Positions 34,079-43,480 are shown, numbered from the stretch's first letter. The stretch: 64,000 nt of DNA from Balneolaceae bacterium (GCA_020832285.1 JAFIFB010000044.1:1-64000); one strand, 5' to 3'. Numbers and translations: made by a program. Notes: generated from the sequence alone by a model not told the origin.

Positions 34079-35359
34079 TCAGGCCGGTATTTCCTGGGCT
34101 ACTCGTTTGATAGAAGCACCGGCATTATTCAGTTTTTCTTCGAGATTTTCATAGCCGCGGTCGAGATGGTAGATGCGTAAAATTTCGGATGTTCCTTCGG
34201 CAGCCATTGCTGCCATCACCAGGCTCACACTTGCACGCAGATCGGTGCTCATTACAGATGCACAGTCAAGTGGTGTTTTACCTTGGATGGTTACTTTGTT
34301 TTTTTCTACTTTCATTTTGGCGCCCAGCCTGTTCAGTTCGGGAACATAGCTGAACCGGTCGAAATAGACGGTATCGGTTACAGTGCTGGTTCCGTTAGCC
34401 TGCGTCATCAGCGTAGCCCACTGAGCCTGTAAATCTGTGGGGAAGCCGGGGTATATCTCTGTTCTGATCGAAACGGGATGGATGGTATTATTCGATTTGA
34501 TATGAATGTTGGAACCGTCGACCGAAAAATCTACTCCAAGCTTTTTGAAAGCATTTGGGAAACGTCCCAGGTCTTTGGGCTTGCAGCCGGTAAGTGTAAC
34601 GTCTGATTCGGGAAGCATGGCTGCAGCGATCATAAACGTGCCTGTTTCAATCCGGTCGGGATCGTTAGAAAAATTTACACCGCTTAATTTGTCCACTTTT
34701 CTGATGGTGAGTGTAGATGTTCCGACCCCTTCAATATCGGCACCCATCTGTTGCAGCATTTTGCAGAGCAGAACCACATCGGGTTCTCTTGCAGCATTAT
34801 GAATAGTAAATTTTTTGGCCCGTTTCACAGCCCCGAGCACCAGGTTGATGGTGGCCCCGACGCTGCTGGGTTTGAGTGTAAATTCTCCGCCTTCAACCGA
34901 GTGGTTTTGAGTAGATGCGTGAACATAGCCCTGATCCAGTTCGATATTGATGCCCATCTCCTCGAAGCCTTTCAGGTGTAAATCCACAGGGCGAGGCCCC
35001 CAGGCACAGCCGCCGGGCAGAGATACTTTTGCCTGTCCTGAATGGCCAATCAGTGCGCCCAGCATATAAAAAGAGGCCCGCATTTTGCGAACTAAATCAT
35101 AGGGGGCTTCGAGGTACCCAAGGTTTTTTGGATCGATAGTAAGTCTGTTTTCTTCTTCATTAAAATCCACCCTGGCGCCGGTTACACGAATCACATTATT
35201 GAATGTGTAAATATCTTTAAGGCGTGGTACAAGTTGAATGTCAGATGGACTGTCGCCGAGCAGTGATGCAGCCATAAGCGGAAGTGCTGCGTTTTTCGAT
35301 CCGCTGATGGGAATGGTTCCTTTTAATGATGTGGGTCCTTTGATGATAAATTTATCCAC
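34079..35359 (-). CDS. murA: UDP-N-acetylglucosamine 1-carboxyvinyltransferase MurA
   Basis: 426 residues, first committed step of peptidoglycan synthesis: transfer of enolpyruvate from PEP to UDP-GlcNAc in the cytoplasm. SGSKNAALPLMAASL near the start holds Lys22-Asn23, and the mobile loop LPGGCAWGPRPVDLHLKG holds the reactive Cys118 (Cys115 in E. coli), which is the fosfomycin target. The start overlaps the stop of the biotin carrier gene by 8 bp, so murA is probably translated in a coupled way. Length matches the family (418-430). Confidence 0.97.
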   Translation of the reverse strand: MDKFIIKGPTSLKGTIPISGSKNAALPLMAASLLGDSPSDIQLVPRLKDIYTFNNVIRVTGARVDFNEEENRLTIDPKNLGYLEAPYDLVRKMRASFYMLGALIGHSGQAKVSLPGGCAWGPRPVDLHLKGFEEMGINIELDQGYVHASTQNHSVEGGEFTLKPSSVGATINLVLGAVKRAKKFTIHNAAREPDVVLLCKMLQQMGADIEGVGTSTLTIRKVDKLSGVNFSNDPDRIETGTFMIAAAMLPESDVTLTGCKPKDLGRFPNAFKKLGVDFSVDGSNIHIKSNNTIHPVSIRTEIYPGFPTDLQAQWATLMTQANGTSTVTDTVYFDRFSYVPELNRLGAKMKVEKNKVTIQGKTPLDCASVMSTDLRASVSLVMAAMAAEGTSEILRIYHLDRGYENLEEKLNNAGASIKRVAQEIPA

Positions 35360-35861
35360 GAGGGGTGATTTCTAAAAGTGTTTGATTTTTTTCAACATTA
35401 TCGCCCTTTTTTACATGAAGGGCACCGATAATTCCGTCTGAAACTGCCTTGATTTCATTTTCCATTTTCATGGCTTCCAAAATCAATACCGGCTGGCCGG
35501 CAGAGATCTCATCTCCGGGCGCTATCAGAATGTCAAGAATTTTACCGGGCATGGGGGCCAATATATCTCCGGCCGAGAGTTTTGCAGATGAGGCAAAACC
35601 GAGTTTTTCAAGCAGAAGCTCCTGTTCATCTTTTACTATGGCTTCATAATACGCTCCGTTGATGGTAAACGAGACCTGCTGATTATCTATGGTGATGTTA
35701 TCAATTTTGTAAATTTTAGTTCCCGTTCGCAAGAGAATTCGCCCGTTATTCTGGTGGATGAGCTGGAAGGGCATCTCCAGGTCATTCACACGAGCGGTTG
35801 AAGTATCCGGTTTGATGGATACAGAAAGCACCTTGCCATCAATTTCGCTTTCAAATTGCAT
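35352..35861 (-). CDS. Biotin/lipoyl-attachment domain carrier protein
   Basis: 169 residues from ATG 35861; the frame extends 123 bp further upstream but that part overlaps the wHTH gene and has no homologous look. The C-terminal 75 residues form a biotinyl domain: ILAPMPGKILDI and LILEAMKMENEI, with biotin on Lys132. The N-terminal part (FESEIDGKVLSVSIKPD, then a beta-rich stretch) resembles the region before the biotin domain in acyl-CoA or pyruvate carboxylase subunits. No carboxylase subunit is adjacent, so it works with a biotin carboxylase encoded elsewhere. It overlaps both neighbours by about 10 bp. Confidence 0.85.
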   Translation of the reverse strand: MQFESEIDGKVLSVSIKPDTSTARVNDLEMPFQLIHQNNGRILLRTGTKIYKIDNITIDNQQVSFTINGAYYEAIVKDEQELLLEKLGFASSAKLSAGDILAPMPGKILDILIAPGDEISAGQPVLILEAMKMENEIKAVSDGIIGALHVKKGDNVEKNQTLLEITPRG

Positions 35862-36123
35862 GATTCTGGATCTGTTTGAGTCCGCGTTTAGTCGCTTTGT
35901 ACGAAAATTTCTCAACCTGGTCGGAATCGTAAAAAGGAGAAATGGATGAAACCGCTTCGGCGTCATACACTTCAACAAATCCATGGCTGATCATGTTGAT
36001 CAGGTCGTCACGAATGGCTCCGTAAGAGAGCCCGGTTTCAGCCTGGATATGATCGAATGGTTCCGGGAAGATCAGTTCCCTGAGAATTGACCTTTCTGAA
36101 GCTGTAAGTTTGGTTTTTGCCAT
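35851..36123 (-). CDS. Small winged-helix-like protein upstream of the biotin carrier gene
   Basis: 90 residues. The helical start LTASERSILRELIFPEPFDH is followed by a helix-turn-helix-like QAETGLSYGAIRDDLINMIS and a wing-like strand with VEVYDA. It resembles small wHTH DNA-binding or adaptor proteins, but I cannot name a family. Its stop overlaps the next start by 11 bp, so it is the first gene of a three-gene operon with the biotin carrier and murA. It could regulate the operon. Confidence 0.6.
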   Translation of the reverse strand: MAKTKLTASERSILRELIFPEPFDHIQAETGLSYGAIRDDLINMISHGFVEVYDAEAVSSISPFYDSDQVEKFSYKATKRGLKQIQNHAI

Positions 36124-36210
36124 AGCATCAAAAGATAGAGTCTTAAAATCCGAAAGACAATGGTTGATTGAAACTGGGAAACAGAGAAGCTGAGAAACGG
36201 AAGAACAGAT

Positions 36211-36305
36211 AAACAGATAAAGTGAAAAGTGAAAAGTTTGGGTTTGAGCAATGGACCGGTTAAGGAGTTACTTTATCGGTTGGACACTTTTCGGTTTATC
36301 TGTTT
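36211..36305. repeat. Long imperfect inverted repeat upstream of the wHTH-carrier-murA operon
   Basis: AAACAGATAAAGTGAAAAGT (36211-36230) is matched by ACTTTTCGGTTTATCTGTTT (36286-36305): 17 of 20 positions pair, with a 55-bp spacer. Nearby AACAGATA and ATCGGTTT units are repeated. It could form a cruciform or mRNA stem. No gene lies in this 255-bp gap. Confidence 0.6.
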
Positions 36306-36378
36306 ATCGGTTTAAAAATCCATTTGGTGTAACTGCTCCGGGTTTAAAGGTTCGGGACCGACTCTGAAAGGAGAAGTA

Positions 36379-36879
36379 TTATTCAATCTTTACATCCCCA
36401 TAGGTGACGACGTTATCATTATCATCAACAATGATAATCCGGTATTGACCCCGAGGGTTTTCTGAGAATCGGGCAATTTCGTTAACGGGATCAAAACTAA
36501 AAATTGTAAGAGTTAAGGCGGCTTCTGATTTGATAAAATTATAATGCATGGCATCCCTCATCACATAAGCAAACAGGGTTGAGATGGTATCAATAAAAGG
36601 TAAATGTATCTGAAGAATTAATTGTTGATTGGTGAGTACGGGATTTGGATAAGCAGGGTCAACAAATACTAAACCCTGATAAAATGGAGATACACGCCAA
36701 TCATCAGGGTCATTATTTCCATTTATAATTTCACCCCGGTTATTAGTCTGAGTAATACCCTGAGGCGGAGAAAATGCATCATTTTCAAACTCGCGCTGAT
36801 CTTCATCTTGGCTGCAGCCTGATGTCCACATGAAAAGAATCACAAAAATCAAAGGCAGTATTAATTTGAATTTGAACAT
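36379..36879 (-). CDS. Hypothetical lipoprotein
   Basis: 166 residues from the ATG at 36879; the frame extends 36 bp upstream. The N-terminus is a lipoprotein signal, LILPLIFVILFMWTSGCSQ, with lipobox TSGC. The mature part starts acidic (DEDQREFEND), then has beta-strand-rich segments such as VVDPAYPNPVLTNQQ-like LVFVDPAYPNPVL and YRIIIVDDNDNVVTYGDV. The phrase PAYPNPV recalls extracellular beta-sandwich domains of Bacteroidota. No family can be assigned. Monocistronic on the minus strand. Confidence 0.65.
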   Translation of the reverse strand: MFKFKLILPLIFVILFMWTSGCSQDEDQREFENDAFSPPQGITQTNNRGEIINGNNDPDDWRVSPFYQGLVFVDPAYPNPVLTNQQLILQIHLPFIDTISTLFAYVMRDAMHYNFIKSEAALTLTIFSFDPVNEIARFSENPRGQYRIIIVDDNDNVVTYGDVKIE

Positions 36880-37092
36880 TTTTTGAAGAATGCGATATAA
36901 ATAATCAAAGTACAATGTGCTAAAACGGACAGGATTCCTGTTTGATTGCAGGATGCGCTTTCTGAACCTTTTTTTCCAATTCTGAATATTTCAGCATTAA
37001 AAAAACAGCACTTCTAAATTGAACAATTGTTACAAAAACAGCGTTAAAAAGTTTGTATTTTACAGGTTTAAACCAAAATTGAATCTATCAGA

Positions 37093-37437
37093 ATGATACA
37101 AGTTTACGGAATCAAAAACTGCAACAAAATCCGGGATACACTTGCATGGCTCAAAAAAAACGACGTTGAACACCAGTTTTATGATCTGAAAAAAGAACCC
37201 CTCACAAGAGAAGAGCTCGAAGAATTTGTACACCGAATCGGGCTGGATGTATTGCTAAACAGGCGCGGGATGAAATGGCGCCAGCTCGGCTTCAAAGACA
37301 AAAACCTGAGCGACGAAGAACTGTTCGATCAGCTTCTGGAACACCAGACCATGATCAAAAGACCGGTTTTAATAAAAGGAGAGGCGATATTAGTTGGCTA
37401 TGATGAAGAGGCTTTTGAAACATTTATTGAAGAGTAA
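37093..37437 (+). CDS. ArsC/Spx-like thioredoxin-fold reductase family protein
   Basis: 114 residues with the start MIQVYGIKNCNKIRDTLAWL. The single Cys10 in KNCNK is the conserved redox residue; [18 protein letters not shown] near the C-terminus matches the RP(L/I) motif of ArsC/YffB proteins. Members near this size (YffB-type) are usually glutathione- or thiol-dependent reductases of unknown target rather than true arsenate reductases, and no arsenic genes are nearby. Its 3' end overlaps the DUF3108 gene by 38 bp. Confidence 0.85.
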   Translation: MIQVYGIKNCNKIRDTLAWLKKNDVEHQFYDLKKEPLTREELEEFVHRIGLDVLLNRRGMKWRQLGFKDKNLSDEELFDQLLEHQTMIKRPVLIKGEAILVGYDEEAFETFIEE

Positions 37438-38224
37438 TGGAATTATCATACTGGCTTTGCTGATACCGCTTCAGCATGTTTATGGCCAGTCGGAATTTAC
37501 CTGGGAAAGGAATAAACCGCCTACAATGGAGATGCTTATTGATGCCCGTGAGGTGTTCGAGTATGAGGTGAGATACGGTTTTTTTACACTCGGCTGGGTC
37601 GACGTTGAACTGCTCCCAGATACCACTTATAATGGCGAAAAAGCGTATCATCTGCGTACACGAATTCGCTCCAATAGCCGGGTTCCGTTTGTGGGTACCC
37701 GGATTGTGAATTACGAGAATATTTTTCAGTACAATGAAAAATGGCCCTACAGTCACGTTTTCTGGAGGGATGATATTCACGATGAAGAGTATGAAAGTGT
37801 AAAAATTATCTTCGACCGGGAAACGGATAAGGTACACTTTTATGAAAAAGGGGAATTTATGGACTCGCTCGACCTTGAAGAACCAGCCAGCGGGGGTGAT
37901 ATTATTTTCTTTTATTCCCGGATGTTTGCCGGAATTGAAAAACCCTATAAACTACCGGCTTATATTGAAAGCGAAATGGGCTATGTGCAAGCAAAAAGCG
38001 GCCCCAAAACAGAAATGCGAAGTTACGATGCATTCGATGAAGAGATCGAAACATACCTCAGTGAAGGTACCGCTGATATTGACGGTCCGTTCGGATTCAG
38101 AGGAAGTTTTCGGTCCTGGTTTTCAACGGATGACCTCCGAATTCCCGTTGAAGCCCATGTGCGTGTAATTTTCGGTAATGTAAGAGTTCGATTGATATCT
38201 TATGAGCGACAAGGCACTCCTTAA
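37400..38224 (+). CDS. DUF3108 domain-containing exported protein
   Basis: 274 residues from ATG 37400 (ATG 37403 also possible). A signal peptide, [17 protein letters not shown], sends it to the periplasm. The body is beta-rich with [19 protein letters not shown] and the repeated pattern of long amphipathic strands typical of DUF3108 (LolA/LolB-like barrel). The function of the family is unknown, with a proposed link to envelope lipid or polymer handling. The gene overlaps both neighbours, suggesting a tightly coupled arsC-like/DUF3108/dut operon. Confidence 0.8.
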   Translation: MMKRLLKHLLKSNGIIILALLIPLQHVYGQSEFTWERNKPPTMEMLIDAREVFEYEVRYGFFTLGWVDVELLPDTTYNGEKAYHLRTRIRSNSRVPFVGTRIVNYENIFQYNEKWPYSHVFWRDDIHDEEYESVKIIFDRETDKVHFYEKGEFMDSLDLEEPASGGDIIFFYSRMFAGIEKPYKLPAYIESEMGYVQAKSGPKTEMRSYDAFDEEIETYLSEGTADIDGPFGFRGSFRSWFSTDDLRIPVEAHVRVIFGNVRVRLISYERQGTP

Positions 38225-38663
38225 AGTTTTTTTTCAGAAACTGGACCATGCAGCCGATTTACCGTATCCCGGCTACGAGACATCCGGTTCAGCCGGAATG
38301 GATATTCGGGCAGCCAACTCTGAGCCGGTAAATCTCAAGCCGGGTGAACGCGCATTGATCCCAACTGGCTTCAAAATGGCGCTGCCGGAAGGCTATGAAG
38401 CACAGATCCGCCCGCGCAGCGGCCTTGCCTACCGAAACGGCGTTACCATGCTCAACTCGCCCGGTACCATCGATTCGGATTACAGGGGAGAAGTGAAAGT
38501 TCTCGCTATCAATCACGGTAAAGAAGTTTTCACTGTTCATCACGGAGACCGTATCGCACAAATGGTAATCGCACCTGTTTTGCAGGTAAAAATTCAGCCT
38601 GTTGACGAATTACCGGAAACCGATAGAGGAGAGGGCGGTTTCGGCAGTACCGGAGTGAATTGA
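38202..38663 (+). CDS. dut: Deoxyuridine 5'-triphosphate nucleotidohydrolase
   Basis: 153 residues. dUTPase cleaves dUTP to dUMP and pyrophosphate, keeping uracil out of DNA. All five motifs are present: [45 protein letters not shown] and the C-terminal [10 protein letters not shown]. The enzyme is a trimer acting in the cytoplasm. It overlaps the DUF3108 gene by 23 bp. Confidence 0.97.
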   Translation: MSDKALLKVFFQKLDHAADLPYPGYETSGSAGMDIRAANSEPVNLKPGERALIPTGFKMALPEGYEAQIRPRSGLAYRNGVTMLNSPGTIDSDYRGEVKVLAINHGKEVFTVHHGDRIAQMVIAPVLQVKIQPVDELPETDRGEGGFGSTGVN

Positions 38664-38828
38664 CTTCAAATTCTGTTCTCAGTTTCTGTTGATCTGCATA
38701 GGACAAAAAAACCGGTTTAATCCTTTTGATGCATTTTCTGTTTATACCCGGTTGTGGTCATTGAACCCTTCTGATCTATGAATCGCGAAATCAATAAAAC
38801 GAAATTTTTAAAGACGTAAGTTTCTTTT

Positions 38829-40133
38829 GTGGCACCCAACATCAAACATAGAGCCAAACCCTATATCGACCTTGTCTCGAATAATGTCAATTACAGGCGT
38901 TTGTGGATTTCACAGATCATTTCCAATTTTGGGGATTGGTTCGGTATTCTCGCAGTGTATGCAATAATCCATCTTTACAGTGGTTCGGAATTCCTGCTCG
39001 GGCTCATTATTGTCGTAAAAATGCTGAGTCTTGCATTTTCATCACCCATTGCGGGGTTTATCACAGATCGGTTTAACCGCCGTCACCTGATGATTGCCAG
39101 CCACATTGCCCGAGGTATTCTTGTACTTGGCTTTATCCTGATTACATCAGCCGAGCTTCTCTGGCTTGCTTACGCCATCACGGCCGTTCAGATGGTGTTT
39201 TCTGCTATTTTTGAACCGGCCAAAACCTCATCCATTCCCAATATCACGACACCACAGGAGCTGGTGAGTGCCAATATTTTGTCGGCGGCATCCTGGAGCA
39301 TTATTTTTACAACGGGTATGGCCATAGGCGGGTTTGCCACTGCATATCTGGGTACCGATGTGGTATTCATCATTAACGGGCTTAGCTATGGAATCGCGAC
39401 AATTTTCATTTACCGTACAGTGATTCCTCAAAAGGAGATGAGTTCTGAGCAAAAGCGGGAAAACAAAAATCCGATAAAGGGAATTGTACAGGGATTCCGG
39501 TTCCTCAAAAATAACCGCGACGTACTGCGCCCTGCCCTGGCAAAAGGCACATTCACAATGTGCCTGGGTGCAATTATTTATATGCTGATTATCGTAGCTG
39601 AAGAAGTACTGATGATGGGCAGCATCGGGCTTGGAATTTTGTACGCGGCCCGTGGCGTGGGTACAGGCATAGGTCCGGTTTTGGGGAGGCGCATTTTTCG
39701 AAGGGAGGCGGGCTGGGTGCGGGCCATTGGATATTTTATGATTTTTACCGGACTAATGTATGCTGTAGTAAGCAACATAGGCTCCATTATTTTTATGTGC
39801 ATCTTTGTAACCATTGCGCACATGGCTTCCGGCTCGAACTGGGTGTTTAGCACAGTGTTGGTCCAGCGGCGCGCACCGGACCTGTATCGCGGGAGGGTAT
39901 TCAGTACGGAATGGCTGCTTTTTACCCTCGCTCAGTCGGTCTCGGTAACTGCAGCGGCACTTATTCTGGAATTTAACCTTTTGAATATTCAGCAGACGAT
40001 GACACTTTTTTCAGTACTGCTCGTACTCTCAGGGGTATTCTGGCTTGTAAAAGTGGCTCCCAGTGAAAAAAATGTACCTGATACGGTTCTGGATGGATTA
40101 AATTTGGATCCTTTCTTTAAGGATAAGCTTTAA
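38829..40133 (+). CDS. MFS transporter (EntS/MFS_3-type exporter)
   Basis: 434 residues with about twelve membrane segments. RRLWISQIISNFGDWFG and GFITDRFNRRHLMIASH (the loop 2-3 motif of the major facilitator superfamily) identify it, and FEPAKTSSIPNI is typical of the MFS_3 group, which exports siderophores or drugs. The start is GTG 38829; no ATG precedes the first membrane segment. Its last 4 bp overlap the converging exosortase-like gene. Substrate unknown. Confidence 0.85.
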   Translation: MAPNIKHRAKPYIDLVSNNVNYRRLWISQIISNFGDWFGILAVYAIIHLYSGSEFLLGLIIVVKMLSLAFSSPIAGFITDRFNRRHLMIASHIARGILVLGFILITSAELLWLAYAITAVQMVFSAIFEPAKTSSIPNITTPQELVSANILSAASWSIIFTTGMAIGGFATAYLGTDVVFIINGLSYGIATIFIYRTVIPQKEMSSEQKRENKNPIKGIVQGFRFLKNNRDVLRPALAKGTFTMCLGAIIYMLIIVAEEVLMMGSIGLGILYAARGVGTGIGPVLGRRIFRREAGWVRAIGYFMIFTGLMYAVVSNIGSIIFMCIFVTIAHMASGSNWVFSTVLVQRRAPDLYRGRVFSTEWLLFTLAQSVSVTAAALILEFNLLNIQQTMTLFSVLLVLSGVFWLVKVAPSEKNVPDTVLDGLNLDPFFKDKL

Positions 40134-40675
40134 TTGGCGGCAGGTTTCATCAGAGGAGGCTGTTTTGCAGGTGATTCAAATGATTCTCCGTAGTTCACCC
40201 AAATCATCCAGAGAATAAAAATTATGATGTAAAAAATTGCGGCTGTGGAGTAATCGTGCATAAAATTAAAACCTTGCGGCCAGTAGAGCTGAACCCAGGC
40301 AAGCGTTACAATTCGCGCCACATTGATCAGGTAGATCACAGTGATACCGAAGATGGAAAAAAATATTCTGGGGAGCCAGGCCCCCGGGTAGGCATAAATA
40401 AAACCAAGAAACAGCCCAATTGCGGCAATGCCGTTGCAGCCGTCAACAATCTCGATACCTGGTACACCGCTGATTCCGGTCACCCGGTCATATAAGAACA
40501 CATTTTCACCAAAGAAGGAAAGAATTCCGGCACTCACCGAGGCAATGTTTTTGGAAAGCGGCTCATCAATGGTTCCGTTCGGGAGCAGCCAGAGTTCATA
40601 AACCACGTACCAGACAATGTATATGGCCAGGACTTTAAGCAGAAATTTTGCAATGTCGGATTTGAGTAAATTCAT
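40130..40675 (-). CDS. Archaeosortase/exosortase family protein
   Basis: 181 residues with five or so membrane helices. The three catalytic residues of the superfamily are visible: Cys80 in EIVDGCNGIAA, Arg121 in INVARIVTLAW, and His140 in FMHDYSTAAIF. These membrane proteases/transpeptidases cut C-terminal sorting tags from surface proteins and attach them to glycolipid. The short single-domain form resembles the Bacteroidota types (XrtF/K/N/X), but I cannot choose among them. No target protein with a sorting signal is seen nearby. Confidence 0.85.
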   Translation of the reverse strand: MNLLKSDIAKFLLKVLAIYIVWYVVYELWLLPNGTIDEPLSKNIASVSAGILSFFGENVFLYDRVTGISGVPGIEIVDGCNGIAAIGLFLGFIYAYPGAWLPRIFFSIFGITVIYLINVARIVTLAWVQLYWPQGFNFMHDYSTAAIFYIIIFILWMIWVNYGESFESPAKQPPLMKPAAN

Positions 40676-40856
40676 CGGTCAGGCATCAAATAATCGTTCT
40701 GAAATATCGTAAAATAACCGATTTGAAAAGAAAAAGGCAGCCGGTTCGTTTTCATATAAAATCAGTTCAAAATGTGAGAAAATCATTTCCAAATGTCGAT
40801 CCCATAATAAGTGTAATGATTGTTATCTTCAGTCGAAATAAATGTAAAACGAATAT

Positions 40857-41903
40857 ATGATTTGGGAAAATAGTACCTATTTATGGTTTTTACTGCTTTT
40901 ACCGGTTATTTATGGCTGTTATTGGCTGTATAAACGATATCAGAACAAAAGGAGAATGGCCTATTTTGACGACCGGCTTGTAAAACAGCTTCGTAAAAAT
41001 TTCTGGCAAACCGGTGACAAAATACGCCTTTTTTCTCTTATGGCGGCTTCGTTTTTTTTCATCATTGCGCTTGCAGGGCCTAAAATAGGAACAGAGGTCA
41101 GAGAAGTTCAGAGAAAGGGTGTAAATCTTCTTGTAGCGCTTGACCTTTCCCGCAGTATGAATGCTGAGGATGTAAGCCCCAGCCGCCTCGATAAAGCCAA
41201 ATTTGAACTGAACCGGCTTATCAACCGCCTGCAGGGTGATCGTGTGGGTCTTTTGGTTTTTACTGATGAAGCTTTTATTCAAGTACCGTTTACGACCGAT
41301 TATTCTGCTTTTCGAATGCTGCTTGATATTTCAAATACAGATCAGATGCCTACAAGCGGTACGAATTTTCATTCAGCAATGGAGAGGGCACTTGAGAGTT
41401 TTAAATCCGTGGAGAACCAGGGCAATGCCGCTAATGTGTTGCTTTTCGTGGCCGACGGTGAGAATCACGGGCCAAACTACCGTTCCTTAATGGAAGAGCT
41501 GATCGACAAAGGAGTGATTATTTTTTCTGTCGGGATTGGCACCCCGGAAGGCGGGCCCATTCCCATCTACAACAATAACGGGCAGTTAGAAGGTTACCAC
41601 CGAGATGCACAAGGTAACACCGTAACTACGCGGCTCGGTCCTGAAACCATGCGCGACATAGCGGCAGCAGGTGGTGGCGAATATTACGAAATACGATCGG
41701 GAAGCGACAATATCGAGCCATTTTTCTCAAAACTCGATGAACTTGAGAGGGGTGAGTTTTCAACTCAGGAGTTTGCCGATTATAAAAATCAGTACCAGAT
41801 TTTACTCTCCCTGGGCATTCTGTTTTTGCTGGTAACTCTTTTCTTTCCCGACAGTATTTCAGACAGAAACCTGGTTAAAAAGCGATTCAAAAAAGAGCAG
41901 TAA
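40857..41903 (+). CDS. VWA domain protein, BatA/BatB-like
   Basis: 348 residues. Two N-terminal membrane helices, a cytoplasm- or periplasm-facing von Willebrand A domain and a C-terminal membrane helix (QILLSLGILFLLVTLFF) give the Bat layout. The MIDAS metal site DLSRS is at residues 96-100, with further ligands around PTSGTNF and FVADGENH. Bat proteins are linked to MoxR ATPases and stress tolerance in Bacteroidota, but no moxR or other bat gene is adjacent here, so the locus is partial or split. Confidence 0.85.
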   Translation: MIWENSTYLWFLLLLPVIYGCYWLYKRYQNKRRMAYFDDRLVKQLRKNFWQTGDKIRLFSLMAASFFFIIALAGPKIGTEVREVQRKGVNLLVALDLSRSMNAEDVSPSRLDKAKFELNRLINRLQGDRVGLLVFTDEAFIQVPFTTDYSAFRMLLDISNTDQMPTSGTNFHSAMERALESFKSVENQGNAANVLLFVADGENHGPNYRSLMEELIDKGVIIFSVGIGTPEGGPIPIYNNNGQLEGYHRDAQGNTVTTRLGPETMRDIAAAGGGEYYEIRSGSDNIEPFFSKLDELERGEFSTQEFADYKNQYQILLSLGILFLLVTLFFPDSISDRNLVKKRFKKEQ

Positions 41904-41921
41904 CCCGAATAAAAACAATTT

Positions 41922-42668
41922 ATGATTAAATTATTTGTCACCGATTTAGACGGTTGTATTTCCTATCCCTTCAGAAGCCCGAAATGGGAGGCGGTTCAGG
42001 AGATCAGAAAGTTGAATATTCAAAGCAGATCTGAAGAAATGATTCCTCCGCTTTCAATCTGTACGGGACGCCCCCACCCCTATGCCGAAGCTGTTGCGCA
42101 ATGGCTGGACATCCGCCTGCCGTTTGTCTTTGAAAGTGCAGGTGTTTACCACTGGGAAGGAAACCGGGTAGAAACCGCACTCAGCAGTCACGATGGTGTG
42201 CTCGATCCTATCCGCGAGATGAAGGATTGGCTCACCTCGGAAATATTGCCGCAATTTCCCGGATCTTATCTCGAATTTGCCAAAATGATGGATGCCGGTA
42301 TTGTAGCGTCCGAGCGAGAGGTGATCGACAAGGCCTATCCTATCATCAAAGAAAAAGTAGAGCGTGACTATCCGAATCTCGAAATTCACACCACGGATGT
42401 ATCTGTGAATGTGCTTATGCCGGGTAATAACAAACTTCAGGGTATGAAATTACTGGCAAAATCTCTCGGGATTTCCCTCAGCGAAATGGCCTATATTGGT
42501 GATACCGGCGGCGATATCAAGGCTCTGGAGAATGTTAAACTGCCATTTTCACCAAAAAATGCCACAAGAGGAGTGAAAAATGTGAGCAAAAACCTGAATT
42601 TCGAAACTACTGATGCCGTACTCGAAGCCTACAGACAGGTTATTGAGTTTAATTCCGCGCTGAAGTGA
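41922..42668 (+). CDS. HAD-superfamily phosphatase (Cof/SPP-like)
   Basis: 248 residues. Motif I is FVTDLDGCIS with nucleophile Asp8 and acid Asp10, motif II STGRP-like ICTGRPHPYA, and motif III/IV YIGDTGGDIKAL. A C2-type cap domain lies between, as in sucrose-phosphate phosphatase and phosphoglycolate phosphatase relatives. Substrate is a small phosphorylated metabolite, not identifiable here. It lies 18 bp after the VWA gene and may be cotranscribed. Confidence 0.85.
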   Translation: MIKLFVTDLDGCISYPFRSPKWEAVQEIRKLNIQSRSEEMIPPLSICTGRPHPYAEAVAQWLDIRLPFVFESAGVYHWEGNRVETALSSHDGVLDPIREMKDWLTSEILPQFPGSYLEFAKMMDAGIVASEREVIDKAYPIIKEKVERDYPNLEIHTTDVSVNVLMPGNNKLQGMKLLAKSLGISLSEMAYIGDTGGDIKALENVKLPFSPKNATRGVKNVSKNLNFETTDAVLEAYRQVIEFNSALK

Positions 42669-42677
42669 ACTTGTTAT

Positions 42678-43442
42678 TTAATCCAGAAACGTAGCACAGC
42701 CATCCATCGAGTTTCCGGCAATTTCGATTGTGGCTGTGTGGGTAAATAGGTAACCACTCATAGTATCCTGGCAGTACTTTTCTACAAGATTCAGCTGAAA
42801 CTTTCCAAAATCCTCTTCTGCCGAATAACTCAGTTTATCATCACTTCCGGAAGGTTTGTTTATTTCAAAAGAAAGTGTAGAATCGGGTGTTAGGAAGTTC
42901 AGTTTGTTTTCGCCCTCAATATGCACGGACCAGAACGGTTCATTTCCCGATGCCACAAGACGCACGCCATCTTCTTTTATTTTTTGATGTTGCTGATAAA
43001 TTGACCGTGATTCAGCTGATTTTGTCAGCCTGATCGATTCCGGATGTTCTGTATCGATACTGTTTTCGTCACTGTCGAGGAGTTCCAGTACAACATCATC
43101 TAACAGAAAGGTTTTTACGGTTTGATAGTCGTCGTCAAGAATACGCAGAGTATCACTGGCAAGGGTCCAAAGGCCGGTTTTGGAGAAATCTGTGGGGTCC
43201 CGGTCCTGATAGCGGCTGATCTCTTCATAATGATCCTCTTTCAGAATCAGCCAGTATTGAATACCGGGACAGGAAGCGCAAGGCAAAACACCTGTGTAAA
43301 ATGCAGGCAGTTCAATTTTGGTATCCGCTTGAGGAGTTTCAAGCTGTTTCTCCCGTGCAAGTTCATTACATGCTACATTAATTCTGAAGGAGATGAAAAT
43401 AGCCAGTAAAATAATGATGGCGATATTTACTACTTTATTCAT
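42678..43442 (-). CDS. NlpE-like exported protein with a second lipocalin-type domain
   Basis: 254 residues. After a hydrophobic N-terminus (IAIIILLAIFISFRINVAC, possibly a lipobox ending in Cys), the NlpE N-terminal domain is seen: FYTGVLPCASCPGIQYWL, with the CASC pair of the family, then GLWTLASDTLRIL. The second half contains ASGNEPFWSVHIEGE, a motif of COG3650-type putative lipocalin domains. NlpE senses lipoprotein trafficking and copper stress in E. coli; here no Cpx system is nearby, so role is inferred as envelope sensing or binding. Confidence 0.75.
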   Translation of the reverse strand: MNKVVNIAIIILLAIFISFRINVACNELAREKQLETPQADTKIELPAFYTGVLPCASCPGIQYWLILKEDHYEEISRYQDRDPTDFSKTGLWTLASDTLRILDDDYQTVKTFLLDDVVLELLDSDENSIDTEHPESIRLTKSAESRSIYQQHQKIKEDGVRLVASGNEPFWSVHIEGENKLNFLTPDSTLSFEINKPSGSDDKLSYSAEEDFGKFQLNLVEKYCQDTMSGYLFTHTATIEIAGNSMDGCATFLD

Positions 43443-43480
43443 ACAAATCGGTTTACAAAGAGGATGTTTCAGGCCCGGTT

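Noticed and set aside
37093..37437. True arsenate reductase
   Set aside because: No arsenic resistance genes nearby; size and context fit the YffB-like branch with unknown target.
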